This document shows, piece after piece, positions 45,231 through 60,659 of a stretch of 64,000 nucleotides of DNA (the first letter of the stretch is position 1; each line of letters begins with the position of its first letter). Both the position numbers and the translations under genes were made by a program. The notes beneath the pieces were generated by a model that made no database searches, was not told the origin of the DNA, and worked only from the letters and a program-made list of their open reading frames with translations. Origin of the DNA: Cacajao melanocephalus (Eukaryota > Chordata > Mammalia > Primates > Pitheciidae); contig CAUYLG010038244.1 in NCBI GenBank assembly GCA_963573385.1, positions 1 through 64,000 of the forward strand. Direction: 5' to 3'.

Positions 45231-45390
45231 TTGAGATACTGGGTAAGCTTAGTTATTTGGTTTATTAATGAGTTTCCTTGGAGTAATTCTTAATCTTCAA
45301 GTTGAATATCAGTGTTATTCATGTAGTTTGTCACTCAGAGAATTTTTCTTTGCTGATGTTAATGGTTTAAATGGGGAGTTCACAGGGTGC
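45231..45390 (+). repeat. Local direct repeat B, copy 2
   Basis: Starts TTGAGATACTGGGTAAGCTT; contains about 30 bases absent from copy 1 (GTAGTTTGTCACTCAGAG region). Confidence 0.75.
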
Positions 45391-45821
45391 TATAGTCATC
45401 ATGGGTCTGACTCTAGTGTATAAGCTCTGGCCAGCCCTGATGAACAGAGGCTTGGGTGCCAATTTGGTGGACTTATCTATATATAAAATCACACACACAT
45501 TGAATCTAATTGACTGTACTGATTTAAATAAGATTACTTTGGGATGACAGAATTTTTATCTGATATAATAAGTTGTGTTTTTATGTCATTGCATATCTGT
45601 TGCTAAGATTTATGGAGAAAACCTAGAGAGCAAAAAAGGCAAAGAGATCCACTGGCAGTTACTCGTTACTCTCCCATGAGAACACAGTTTCTTCCTTTCC
45701 CCAACAGCCCTGGGGCTTAATTCTCTTAATAGTTCTCCATGGCGGCTTTGGTCTCCCGTTACGAGAGAGTCGGGGTTAAAGTGCCCACACCTGAGAGAGA
45801 TGCTGGACATCTTGTACATAC

Positions 45822-45879
45822 CCTGTTGAAGCCTGCATGGAGAAGAGGAAGGACTGAGGCCTCTTCATGGTCATCCGAT
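45822..45879 (-). CDS. PDE8B: PDE8B exon 5: REC-like domain, strand 5 region
   Basis: This 58-base exon has one base completing the split valine and 19 codons, SDDHEEASVLPLLHAGFNR, residues 218-236. It ends on a codon boundary before a GTATGT donor. The acceptor is TTTGCTGCAG, preceded by a TTTTCTGC stretch. SVLPLLHAGFNRRF, completed in exon 6, matches the PDE8A segment that ends SAGFTRRY and forms the last strand and helix of the receiver-like domain. The SDDHEEA loop is acidic and longer than in PDE8A. The exon is too short for simple ORF finding; it was placed from the protein match and its splice borders. Confidence 0.96.
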
Positions 45880-48198
45880 CTGCAGCAAAGCAGAAAATGT
45901 GGTCACTCAGCAGATACAAACCAGGGTTCCTCACACTGAAACATGGGAGAGAGAGCAATGAGGCCACACAGCGTTAGCTCCAAGAGTGGCTTCCTGACAA
46001 GCACGTGCCCACGGGGCACACCTGCCTTCAAGGACACAGACCCCACATCTACCTTCCAGATGCAAAAGAATAAAAACAGCAGAGAAAACTCCAGCAGTGA
46101 ACCTGGAGGTATCACCCTCGGTACACAAGTGGCCCTTTCCAACTCAGCTGACCTTTGGGGTTGAGCCACATGTCTGGGAGCAGTCCCATAAAGGCACATG
46201 TTAGGTGCACTGTTCATGCTGAGACCACTGTCCCCAAACCATCTGGAAGCACGCCTCCCATGCCAAAACTGAGCTGGGTCCAACTCTCAATGTGAGGCAG
46301 TCAGCCAGCACTTCAGGCTGCAGGACCCCCAAGCCAAATGAGAGATAAATATCAGCAGGAACACACAGTTAGAAGGGAAGGGGAGAAAATAAAAATGGAT
46401 AATTGCCACTTATTTCACAAGAAGGTTTGCTATAGTGAGCCTACTGCTGATTCTCAGGACTTCAGTTTGTGTAGTTTGGCTTGTCACAAAAACATGCCAT
46501 CACCGGGCTATCACCATGAGAGAAAACAGTGTCCTGAGACAGCCAGCAAGTAACATGGGGACATGCCATAAAAATCAGGGAAGAAAAATGGAATAAAAGG
46601 GATTGGGTGGAAATGCAGATAGCAAATAGGAGCAGAAGTCCAGTGCTGAGTTGTGGCATTACCCATAGCTGATTCCTGCCCTAAGGGAAAAGCTATCTTA
46701 CCCACTCTTTTTCTTCAGGAACTCCAAGTTCTACCTTCTCTGACTGTTAAATCAGCAAGGCCACAAAAAGGGTTCCAAGTGTATTAATAATGTTTTATTT
46801 CTTAAGCTGGCGACACAGACACAGGCATTCATTTTATTACTACTCTCTCTATATGAAATATTTTATAATAAAACCAGAAAAAATCGGTGACAATCATAAG
46901 AAATAAGCCATAGTCAACCATTATTTGTCAAGGACTAGAAAACATATTTGCCATATGAGTTGGAAAAACAAGACTGTTTTGTTCTTGGACCCGTGTAATA
47001 AGCCAGGCTTGGGGAAAACGCTGTGTGACCTTGAACATTTCTGGTATTGACGTCCAAGACTCTATGACCTTATTTGGATCCCAGAGTGTCCAGAAGACAA
47101 ACGTAAAAAAGACGGTGGAGAGACGCTGATCTTATGTCTCAGTTCCCCTTATTCATTCCCTGGGGAATCTTATCTCCCACCAGAATGGAGAGGTATAATG
47201 AACCTGTGGGGACAATGTCTTTACTGTATTCTCTGGACCACATCCCGTGATGGGTATCAAACAAAGTAAGAAGACACAGCTCCTAGGAAGACACTCAAGG
47301 AGTAGCAGGTAAGTAGGAGTCTTTAGTAAGGGCAAGACTTTGAAGGCATGATTTCTTGCTGTATCCACATGGTTTTAGAATGAAGCATTTCAAGCCCCCT
47401 GGGCCAGACTTTCCTGGCCTTTGTCACAGAATTTGTGCCAAATGCCACAATAAGGCCAAATCCAACAGGTCCTAGGCCCTAATTAAGGTCGTATTCTCTC
47501 TGAAGCTAAATATAGCCACTGAATGACTACAACAACTTTTGTTACCTGCCAAGATTCCCAGCACTGTAGCGTGTACAGACAATTTTCTTTCTGTTGGCTA
47601 TTTTAAGTGCTGGCCATTTCAGATGATAAACCCAGCAGACCATTCTCTCATTCTACAGTTTCATTGTACCTACAGTGCAATCCCTTTTCTTTGCCTTCCA
47701 GCACTGGTATAAACTCCACTGTCCCGCCTCTAGCCGCATAACGGTCCCAACATCAGCTTCACAATCCTTGGCTTGTGGATTTAGTGCCCCTCTGTTCTCA
47801 TGCTTGAACATGAGAAAAAAAAATGTGTTTCTTCTTAAATGAAAACAAGCATAACCTCATCCCTTTTCTTCAAAGAAAAAAGATAAACTGGAACAATGTT
47901 TTCTCCAGACCGCCTCCTTAAATTTTCCATTCATTTCTGGCATATAACGAGTAAACTTCTTCCCTGAGGTGTATGACTATGTGCTAATGGCAATTACATA
48001 AGATACAGAGAAAAACCTAAATATTTCCAGGAACTTGTGAAACAAACAAAACCCCCAAAGCAAGATCAAGATCTAAAACTGGTGTTCCAGGACGGAAGAG
48101 GTACCCACCACTTAGATAGCTCAAAGACCAGATTACATCTGACAAATATTTCAGAATGGACAGCACTCCTTCCAGCTGGGGATGGGAGGTGCACTTAC
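45880..48198 (-). other. PDE8B: PDE8B intron 4
   Basis: This intron is about 2.3 kb. I recognise no Alu, L1 or LTR in it. Short open frames on both strands around 45900-46660 overlap each other and resemble no protein I know. AT-rich stretches at 46780-46930 and 47870-48010 hold no obvious feature. Confidence 0.75.
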
Positions 48199-48258
48199 AC
48201 TCGTGAAACCACCGCGAGGATCACCGTGTGCTCGGAGGGATTTGTGGCCCGGATCGAC
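48199..48258 (-). CDS. PDE8B: PDE8B exon 4: REC-like domain, strand 4
   Basis: This is a 60-base exon: one base finishing the split arginine, 19 codons (SIRATNPSEHTVILAVVSR) and two bases of a split valine. It corresponds to residues 198-217. HTVILAVV is the fourth hydrophobic strand of the receiver fold; the PDE8A counterpart is similar. The donor is a strong GTAAGT. The acceptor is CTCATCGCAG with a short, mixed pyrimidine tract, so it looks weaker than its neighbours. Because the length is divisible by three and both borders share a phase, skipping would keep the frame while removing a core strand. It contains several CpG dinucleotides, unlike the surrounding intron. Confidence 0.96.
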
Positions 48259-52061
<3,803 letters not shown>

Positions 52062-52084
52062 ACCCTCCCCAAAACAACCAAAAG

Positions 52085-52320
52085 ACCAGGTCTACGGTAT
52101 ACTGGTTAGAAATGGGGCCTCTGGAGGGAAGCTACCTGGGTTCAAATCCCAGCTCCTCCAGTTGGTTACAGTGGTTTTTGAACAAGGTATTTCACCTCTT
52201 TGCCCTATAGTTTCTTGGCTGTAAGAGTGAAAGAACAGTGCCACATAAGTTAATTCTCAGAACTGAATGAGCACAGAGAAGGTGCCCATTCACTCTGGTG
52301 GTGACTGTTACTCACTGCAA
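52085..52320 (+). mobile_element. MIR SINE
   Basis: GGTATACTGGTTAGAAATGG, ACCTGGGTTCAAATCCCAGC and TTTCACCTCTTTGCCC; nearly complete. Confidence 0.8.
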
Positions 52321-52794
52321 TACAAGTATTTCGAATTTCCTAATTAGCTTTGTTTTTAAATAAGAAGTAAAATTATTAATGAGATAGTTACCAAAGCTTA
52401 GATTATGGTTTACATTTATAATACATATATTTGATTCCAGTTGCAAGTGGGATTTGCCTTTAAGTCCCTGGAGGCCACCTCTTTGAACTTAGCACTAGCA
52501 TACCTGTAGACATAAGGAAGTAGGGGAACTCAACCTCAAAAATGAATGCTAACATCCAATCTGGAAAGAATGATCACTAAATGTAAAGCTGATGGAGCTA
52601 AGTTGAGGGGAATATGCCTCTATTGATGATTTGCCTCATTGAGAAGCAATTCCGCCCACAGGAAAGAAGGCAGCAATACTTTACACAGTTTCCCCCTCAT
52701 CATCCATCCCCTGGGTCCAGGAACACAGATTCTCTGCCAGCCAGAAAGACACAGACTGCCCTACCACCACCTGAGCTCATGTATGTATTTATGG

Positions 52795-52925
52795 TCCATC
52801 TCCCTCACTAGAGAAGGAAGCTTCAGGAGAGTAAGGACTTGGTCTGGCTTGTTCCCTGCTGTACCCCTCATGCGCAGCACCAGGCTGGCACTTCCTAGCT
52901 ATTCAGCAAATATTTGAGAAGTGAA
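52795..52925 (+). mobile_element. L2 LINE 3' end
   Basis: GAAGCTTCAGGAGAGTAAGG, TTGTTCCCTGCTGTACCCCT and CTATTCAGCAAATATTTGAG. Confidence 0.65.
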
Positions 52926-53224
52926 AAAATATCTGCTTGTGGGATCTTCTGAGAAACGCAAGAGTGCTTCACTATGAATAAGAGGTAAGACCACCTTCCA
53001 GCAATAGATCTAATAAGAAAAACCTACAACAATCTCAAGATATTGGTAAGGCATTCAAAATTCTTCTGCACCCCCATCTGGTTTAAACAATTAGAAATAG
53101 GAGGGTAGCTTCTCAACATGAAGAGCTTTTGAGCTATATAGTCAATATATTCACCACAGTGAAATGCCAAACGTGTTTCATTTAAAATCAGAAACAAGCC
53201 AGATTGTCCAATTGGTACTATTAC

Positions 53225-53530
53225 ATTTGAAAAATACTTTATTAATTGAAAATTGGAAGTATACAGAAAAGTAGAAACAATAATGTAATGAAACTCATGT
53301 ACTCCTCACCTGGCTTCAGCAATAACCAACTCCTAGCCAGTCTGGGTTCATCTCTATCCCTATCTGTTTTCCTAACTCTTATAATAGATTGTGGCAAATC
53401 CAGCTATTTTATCTCATTCATATGTATCTGTGAAAGATACAGATTTTTTTTAAAAAGAACAAAACCACAATACAATTTCATACCTAAACCTCCCCAATAA
53501 TTCCTTGATATCAATAAATATCTGGATATA
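53225..53530 (+). mobile_element. Interspersed repeat, probably an old LINE 3' region
   Basis: GGAAGTATACAGAAAAGTAG, CTCATGTACTCCTCACCTGG, GATTGTGGCAAATCCAGCTA and AATAATTCCTTGATATCAAT form a text I recognise as a dispersed human repeat. I am not certain of the family. Confidence 0.5.
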
Positions 53531-54039
53531 TTATATATGCCATTTATTAGGAGCACCCTGGGCTGCTAGGGTCTGTCCATCTTCAGCCCAGGAAGCTCCT
53601 AACATTTCCAGCCACAGAGTTTCTTCCAGGAAGAAATAGGAGGTGACTCTCCCAAGAAATATGAAAGACACAACCCTGTGGATTTTGATAACGAAAAGAA
53701 AGCCTTCAAACCAAACTGTTAACAAGGGAGCCTGAATGAGAAAAATCAGGTAGACTGGTTGGTACAAAAAGTCAATAACCTTTTACTTGGTGTAGCTGTG
53801 GTATTAACACGAGAAACTCAATATGCCAAATCTAGAAGTCAAAAAAGGTGAAAAACTTCTTGTCTCTCACCTGCCTGGCTGAAGTATGGATTTCTAAACA
53901 AGAAACTCAACAACTTATATTTCCTTGACACCATTATGCCTCAATCTTTGACTAATACAGTAAGAATATAACAATTATCTTGCTGGGCATTACAACAGCT
54001 ATCACTAATTTTCAGAAACACTGCTTTTGACCTCTTAGG

Positions 54040-54470
54040 GTATGTTGATGAACAAAATAAAGACACTTTGCATTGTAGTGGTAGAGGCACAAACAATAAA
54101 TAGACATATTAAGTAAGTACATTAAACAGAATGGTAATAAATGGCAGGTGCTATGTGAAACCCAGCAGAGGAGAGTAAGGGGGTCAGGAGTGGGTGCTGG
54201 CAGCAGAAGGAAGTAGGTTTTGCTAAGAAGGTGACGGGAGAGCAAATGCCTGACGGAACGAGAAAAGCAAGCCCAGTTTGTGTTGGAAGGAAAAGCATTC
54301 CAGGCAGAGTTGTACAAGCCCCTGGTGTGTTCTAAGGACTGCAGGGGACTCTGCGTGACTGAAGGGAGGGTGCAAGGGCAGAAGGGTGGGAGGAGGTCAA
54401 GTTCACTGCAGAGGGCTAGACCATGATAAGGCCTTCTAGGCCAGTTGAAGGTCTTACAAAACTGGATTTC
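54040..54470 (+). mobile_element. L2 LINE fragment
   Basis: TAAATGGCAGGTGCTATGTG, GCATTCCAGGCAGAGTTGTA and GACCATGATAAGGCCTTCTA follow L2 3' order. Confidence 0.5.
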
Positions 54471-54958
54471 ACATGGAAACTTACAAAACTGATTGAAGTT
54501 GAATAGTTGTTTTCTGTGTTTCTGACCTTTGACTTCTGAGGCTTTCCTGACACTGGAAGGACTGCCCGTCTCAGGGTTCGCTAATTCCTAGAGATAGCAC
54601 AGAACTCTCCAGAGAGCATGCCCTGCATATGCAAATCAACCAATCCAGAGCCCATTCCCCAGACACCGCCTTTGGTTCTTACACTCCAGGTCACAATCCC
54701 CCTACGCTAATCCCCCTAGGACTAGGTACCAGACAACTAGAACCACCCATACGTCCCAGACCTTTCTGAAATTAACCAGACTAGCCTGGCCTCATCCAAG
54801 CCTTCCCGTGGAAACCACAGTGGAGGCTCTTGCCCGCGATCTCCTCTCACTCCCTCTGCCTCCTGACGGACTGCAGTGCTTCCCCTCGTTGCCCTGTGTG
54901 GTGCGCTGTGCCTTCCGCTCTGGGAACTGTAACTATTTTTTCAATGCCAATTGTTCCT

Positions 54959-54992
54959 AGATCTGTTGGCCTTACCATACCTGAATAATAAA
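54959..54992 (+). repeat. 34-base inverted repeat, left arm (LTR 3' end)
   Basis: Begins AGATCTGTTGGCC and ends at the AATAAA signal. It is perfectly complementary to 55233-55266. Confidence 0.95.
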
Positions 54993-54996
54993 ATCT

Positions 54997-55016
54997 GTAT
55001 CTGTTGCAAGATAAAG
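54997..55016 (+). repeat. 20-base direct repeat, left copy
   Basis: GTATCTGTTGCAAGATAAAG, also found at 55211-55230 with one difference. The two copies bracket the copied segment. Confidence 0.93.
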
Positions 55017-55210
55017 AACTGGGAATAAAAAGATGACAGAGATAGCCATAGGCCAGTCTCCCCCCACTGGGCTCCAGTCAAGGAAGCAGGTAATTATAAT
55101 AAATACATCAATAAGTGGTGACCACAGATAAACAAAGCATGGACAAGAATCTAAGCACAGGAGAACAAGCAGAAGGAAGTAGTTTTGTCACATCAATCTC
55201 ACTGTACCCT
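55017..55210 (+). repeat. Local direct repeat C, copy 1 (inserted copy)
   Basis: 194 bases from AACTGGGAATAAAAAGATGA to CTGTACCCT, about ten substitutions and one single-base gap away from 56188-56380. Bracketed by the 20-base direct repeats and the inverted arms, which suggests it is the derived copy. Confidence 0.92.
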
Positions 55211-55230
55211 GTATCTGTTACAAGATAAAG
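55211..55230 (+). repeat. 20-base direct repeat, right copy
   Basis: GTATCTGTTACAAGATAAAG; 19 of 20 bases as in the left copy. Confidence 0.93.
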
Positions 55231-55232
55231 AG

Positions 55233-55266
55233 TTTATTATTCAGGTATGGTAAGGCCAACAGATCT
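55233..55266 (-). repeat. 34-base inverted repeat, right arm
   Basis: Reverse complement of the left arm with no mismatch. A shorter second inverted copy (TTATTATTCAGGTAT-GTAAGGC) follows at 55266-55288. Confidence 0.95.
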
Positions 55267-56139
55267 TATTATTCAGGTATAGTAAGGCACTCAGGAGAGA
55301 ATTTCTTTGGCTAATATTTAAATTTTTCCTATTTATAAAAAATTAATTTAGAAAGACCACTTTTCAATTATTCATTTCCTAAGCAAAGTGAAAATTTATG
55401 GGAATAAAAAACATACACTTTAGATTAAAATACTAGGGAAATCACCTTTTTAAAATATCTATCTGCCTAACTCTTGAAAATTATACCTTCTCTAGGAAAG
55501 TGGTAGATCCAAGTAGCCCAAATTGAACTCTTTGTCCTCATCTCCCAGGCTATTGCTGGGCTAATAATATTCTGTTTCCAGGAATTTGGAATTGGAACAG
55601 AGAGACACAAAGGCCGGGGACTGGGACCTGTGGCCCATTAAGAATAGAGATATTGACAAAAGAACGTTAAACTCCTGATGTCAAAGGGCTCAGAGATGGC
55701 CCATTGACATCCGTCCCAAGCCACCCAACCCTTTTCAACTCTTTCTTGGAGTCTGAAAAAAAAAATTGCACTGTCCTTTCTTAAGTACATAAGTAAAAAA
55801 GAAACTATCTAATACTTTCTTATCTACTTATGCACTTTTTTGGTATAAGGTAGCTAATACTTGCAACCAAAAAATAAAAACAAACAAAAAAAATCAAGTA
55901 ATGCAGGCCCTCATCAGCTTTAATATTCTGTATATCAGTATTTATCATTTCTTTGTTTGACATGGCCATTGATTAATATTTATTGACTATTTACTGAGTT
56001 CAATAAATGATTGACTCATATAAATGATTCCACAAAATATATTTTTGAAAAATCATCACTAATGGTGTTATAACTGAACTTGATCCGTAAAGAGTAATGG
56101 CAAACTAACCTTGTGCTTGCTGAAAATAATATGCTTAAC

Positions 56140-56380
56140 ATTCATTCAAAGAATATTTATTGATGGCATGTTATGCAAGATGTTAAGAACTAGGAATAAA
56201 AAGATGACAGAGATAGCCATAGGCCAGTCTCTTCCCCTGGGCTCCAGTCACGGAAGCAGATAATTGTAATAAATGCACCAATAAGTGGTGACCACAGATA
56301 AACAAAGCATGGACAAGAATCTAAGCACAGGAGAACAAGCAGAAGGAAGTAGTTTTGTCACATCGATCTCTCTGTACCCT
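56140..56380 (+). repeat. Local direct repeat C, copy 2 (probable source; 56188-56380)
   Basis: The repeated part starts AACTAGGAATAAAAAGATGA. The wider context (ATTCATTCAAAGAATATTTA with TTGATGGCATG before it) reads like an L2 3' region, which runs continuously into the repeated part here but not in copy 1. Confidence 0.8.
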
Positions 56381-58159
56381 TGTAAACAGAGCAAAAGAGC
56401 GGAAGATACAGAACTGATCTGGGCTGAAGCCTGGAACAATGAGGAAATGTCTTTCTGGAGCAGAGCTCAGCCAACTTGCATTCTGTCCACAGCCAGAACA
56501 CAACTATCAGCAAGCCTCACTTTGCATGGTAGAGTCAGACCATAATAATGACCATGCATGAGGGTTGAAAAATTACCTACTGAGTACAATTTTCACTTTT
56601 TGGGTGATGGGTACACTGAAAGCCAGTACACAATATATGCATGCAAGAAATCTGTATTTTTATATTCTATAAAAATAAAAACGAAAAAACTGACCATGCA
56701 AAGCTGCCTTATAAATAATGGTAAAAATTATGATTGTTTTGTGACCTTTGAAGATTTTTGTCAACATACTGAAAATTTTCTTATTCTTGGTTACAAGTAT
56801 ATAGGGAAATGAAAAATATAAAGCTAATATTTATTTAATATACTATAATTTAAAATATTAGAAACATTGAGAATTAAGATGTTTTATTTCTTTTAAAAAA
56901 CTTAAGAGTAGTTTGGACAGTGCATGCCACCTTCTTCTAGTTATATAAATTATGAGACAAAGTGAGCATCTTTTCTGTGCCTTGGCAAATTGTCACACTC
57001 CTAACTATGGATCAGCTGATGACATTTCATCCTCTGTGCTTTCAGTATCATGCAATATCCCCAGAGCTCCTTTAATTAATGTGAAGTTTTCTGCTGGCCT
57101 CACTTCCTCCATGACATTTTCATTCTTTTTGTCACACCGCTATCCTCATTTATAGTGCTGCACTTGCATTCACTGACTTCCACCGACTGCATGTCTAGAA
57201 TGTCTCAAAGAGAGCAGTGTTGGCATTCCACAGTCAACCGTTTCGCCTCTAAGTCCATTTATATTTGATTCAAATTTCACTCACAGCATTATCATTTCTC
57301 ATTTCTTCATTGCACTTTCATCTTTGTTAGCTCATTCCCTCTTTCAATGATTTGTTTTTGCATACTGTCACGTGGGTATCACAGAGAGACAGGAGGCAAC
57401 ACAACTACATACTTTGCTGTCTGTACTTATGCTGAGTAACAGGCAGAAAGCAACCAGAGTCTTTGGCTAAAAAAAGTTATGGTTAAAAAAAGTGATAGGT
57501 TACTGATGCTGCTGCACATTTGCTATTTACACAGTGATTTGTGGACTGAAGAGCCAGCTGCAAAGTTTATGCTTTATGCATTTATTCACAGTTAAAACAC
57601 TGATGTAACCTCAATTTGAAACACATTGTTGGGGGTCTGGTGCTATTTAACTAAACCATGAAATCTGTGCACATTGGAATGATACAAAACAAGGTTTTCA
57701 AAAGTAACTACAAAGACCTCAAAGAAAGCTGAAACATATCTTTTTGAGGATAGCAATAAAAATTAGGATAAAACTACTTTATCTGGTGATGGCTAATTAT
57801 AAAAAAAAGATGAAAACAAAAACTAACTTTTCCTCATCTTGAATAAGGCAACATAGGTGTTCATTATTACTAGCGTTCTTTCTAAATGAGGGTATACCTA
57901 TGTGTCTCCAAATGGATTTTCAATGTCTACTATTAAACATCCAATTTTTGGAAAATTTGGTTTGGTTTTAAGCAAAAACCCGGTAACAGGGAGCTTCTAA
58001 AGCAGACCACATATGTAGATCATCTAATTTGTGTCTGCATAATACTAAACAAGTGGCCAATTTGATCAGGGAAGGGGTCAACTGAGTTGAAAAAAAGTGG
58101 TCTGAGAACTTTCCTTAAATGTTCTTAGGAAAGTAATGCTGATTACAGCTATAATTTGA

Positions 58160-58385
58160 TGAGAATTTTCTAGGGGCCAGCCACTACACTGAATGTACTA
58201 GAAAGGTACTGTCTCACTCAATAACCCCTTAGAGAACCTCTTTGGAGGTGCACATTATCCCTATTTTATAGACATGGAAACTGAGGCTTAGGTGGTTTAA
58301 AACTTGTCCATAGCTGCACTGCCAGCAAGATTTGAACCAAGGTTGGCCTGACCCCAGGGCCTTTGCAATCACTATGTTAAGTAAC
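58160..58385 (-). mobile_element. MIR SINE
   Basis: ATTTTATAGACATGGAAACT with GAGGCTTAGGTGG and ATAGCTGCACTGCCAGCAAG is the reverse MIR core. Confidence 0.8.
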
Positions 58386-59469
58386 TTACTGTCTCTCAGC
58401 TCCATAAATATTTTTTACCTATATATTTGACCAAAATTCTTAACAACTTTGTGGTTCTTTGACACTGGCTGGACAAGGTAGAAGAAACAACCTGGTAGCA
58501 GCAAGAAGGATAGACAGGAAGAAAAATGCTGATCACAGCGAGTTACTGAGTCTGAACATTTCCATCCCTCAGTCATTTCACTCAATGTGTGAAAGTCAGC
58601 TCCCCATGAGGTCATGTGATCTCCAATATATAAAATCCCCAATATATAATGGTTCCAGAAAAACCCATACCCATATAACATGGAAGAATAAGTTTTGAAG
58701 GTAGATGTGACCTTGCTAAGAAAAAGCTTAGGTCACAGCTGTGGGGATCCATTTCTAAGTCCAGTTGGAAAGCCCAGCGTGAAGGGAACAGGGACAGGAC
58801 TCTCTAAGCAGAAACACAACAATTCTACACACTGGGGAAGGAAATGTGTTCCAGGTATGGATGAAGAAAAGGCCACTTGATTTTTCAGACAGTATCATGT
58901 TGATTAGAATCTCCTGCCTCAGAATACTTCCTCTGCTTTTTATTTTCTAGCCAAGATTGGAAAATATGACTTTCACTGTGGGTCGCATTCACTCACCCAG
59001 GAGAAATGTGCTCCACAGCACCACTCTGCACTTCCAATTCATTCCACTCCTAACTGTGCTCCTGCCAGCTCTGTGTGGGATATGTGGAGCCCCATGGGAG
59101 GACATTTCCTGGCATGTGAGTAAATTTCCCCCGATGAACTCAGAAATGCACCCTCAAAAGCAACTATATCCTGAAATATTCTTATCAAGCCATTTCCTCC
59201 CAAGCCCTAATGGCTCTGGCTGATGTAGCTAATTAATATTTTTGGCATTGCAGTGAAGTAACAGAATACATAGTTTTCTTCAAGGGAATAAGGGAAAAAA
59301 CAAAAGCACTAGGACATAGCTTGATTTTTCTAAGTCAATTGCAATGTTAGTGGGAGAAGCACAAAAAACACAACTAGATATCAATGCCCTGAAAGTGAGT
59401 GTGTTATAAACAATAAAACTGACCTCGCAGACCTCTCTCTGTGGTAAGGGAACATGGTGCCTTCCCTCT

Positions 59470-59560
59470 CTCACCTGCAACACTTAGCATGGAGCCGTGA
59501 ACATAGGAGGTACTCAGTAGATTCTTACTGGATAAATCATTGAGTCAAACTCTATGTTTG
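59470..59560 (+). mobile_element. L2 LINE 3' end, short
   Basis: AACACTTAGCATGGAGCCGT and AGGTACTCAGTAGATTCTTA match the L2 terminal segment. Confidence 0.5.
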
Positions 59561-60025
59561 AATGAGGCCATAGTGAAGCTATCCTTGGTTCTAAGTTGGG
59601 CTTATTATCTTTTCTAAAACAATCTCTTAATTATTGTGTCCCTCACTCAAAGAAGGACTCTACCACTTGCATCTGCTGTTATTTGGAGCCAAATTCATGT
59701 GAGGGAAATCAGTGGGGTATACGGTAGCACTGGTAATATTCCAGGTTTTGCATTGAGTGGCGGGCTTATGAGTTTATGATATTCACTTTGTTATTATGTT
59801 TCATAGGTTATGAGCACATATCAAAAATATTTTTGTATGTGTTAATATGCCAAATATAAATTCAAATTTATAGACAAGTATTTTTCATTTGTGGGAGAGT
59901 GGGGCTGTCAAGAGGTATTTAAATTCTACAGAGGACTGTATCATGTTTGAGAGGACAGAAAGATAGTATAGTGAGATTTTGTTATAAAATTTGGCTGCTA
60001 ACCATGCACATTAAAAATAATTTCA

Positions 60026-60657
<632 letters not shown>

Positions 60658-60659
60658 TC

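Larger units (their letters stand above)
54515..55016 (+). mobile_element. ERV class I-like solo LTR
   Basis: LTR layout without flanking viral genes: an octamer ATGCAAAT at 54629-54636, CCAAT at 54640-54644, an AATAAA signal at 54987-54992 and a terminal CTGTATCTGTTGCA. No envelope, pol or gag sequence is present, so it is a solo LTR if the call is right. Family and left border are uncertain. The right end is part of the rearrangement described next. Confidence 0.55.

Noticed and set aside
56990..57660. Possible decayed DNA transposon or retroelement interior
   Set aside because: The text feels repetitive but I found no terminal repeats, target duplication or family phrase, so it is not listed as a feature.
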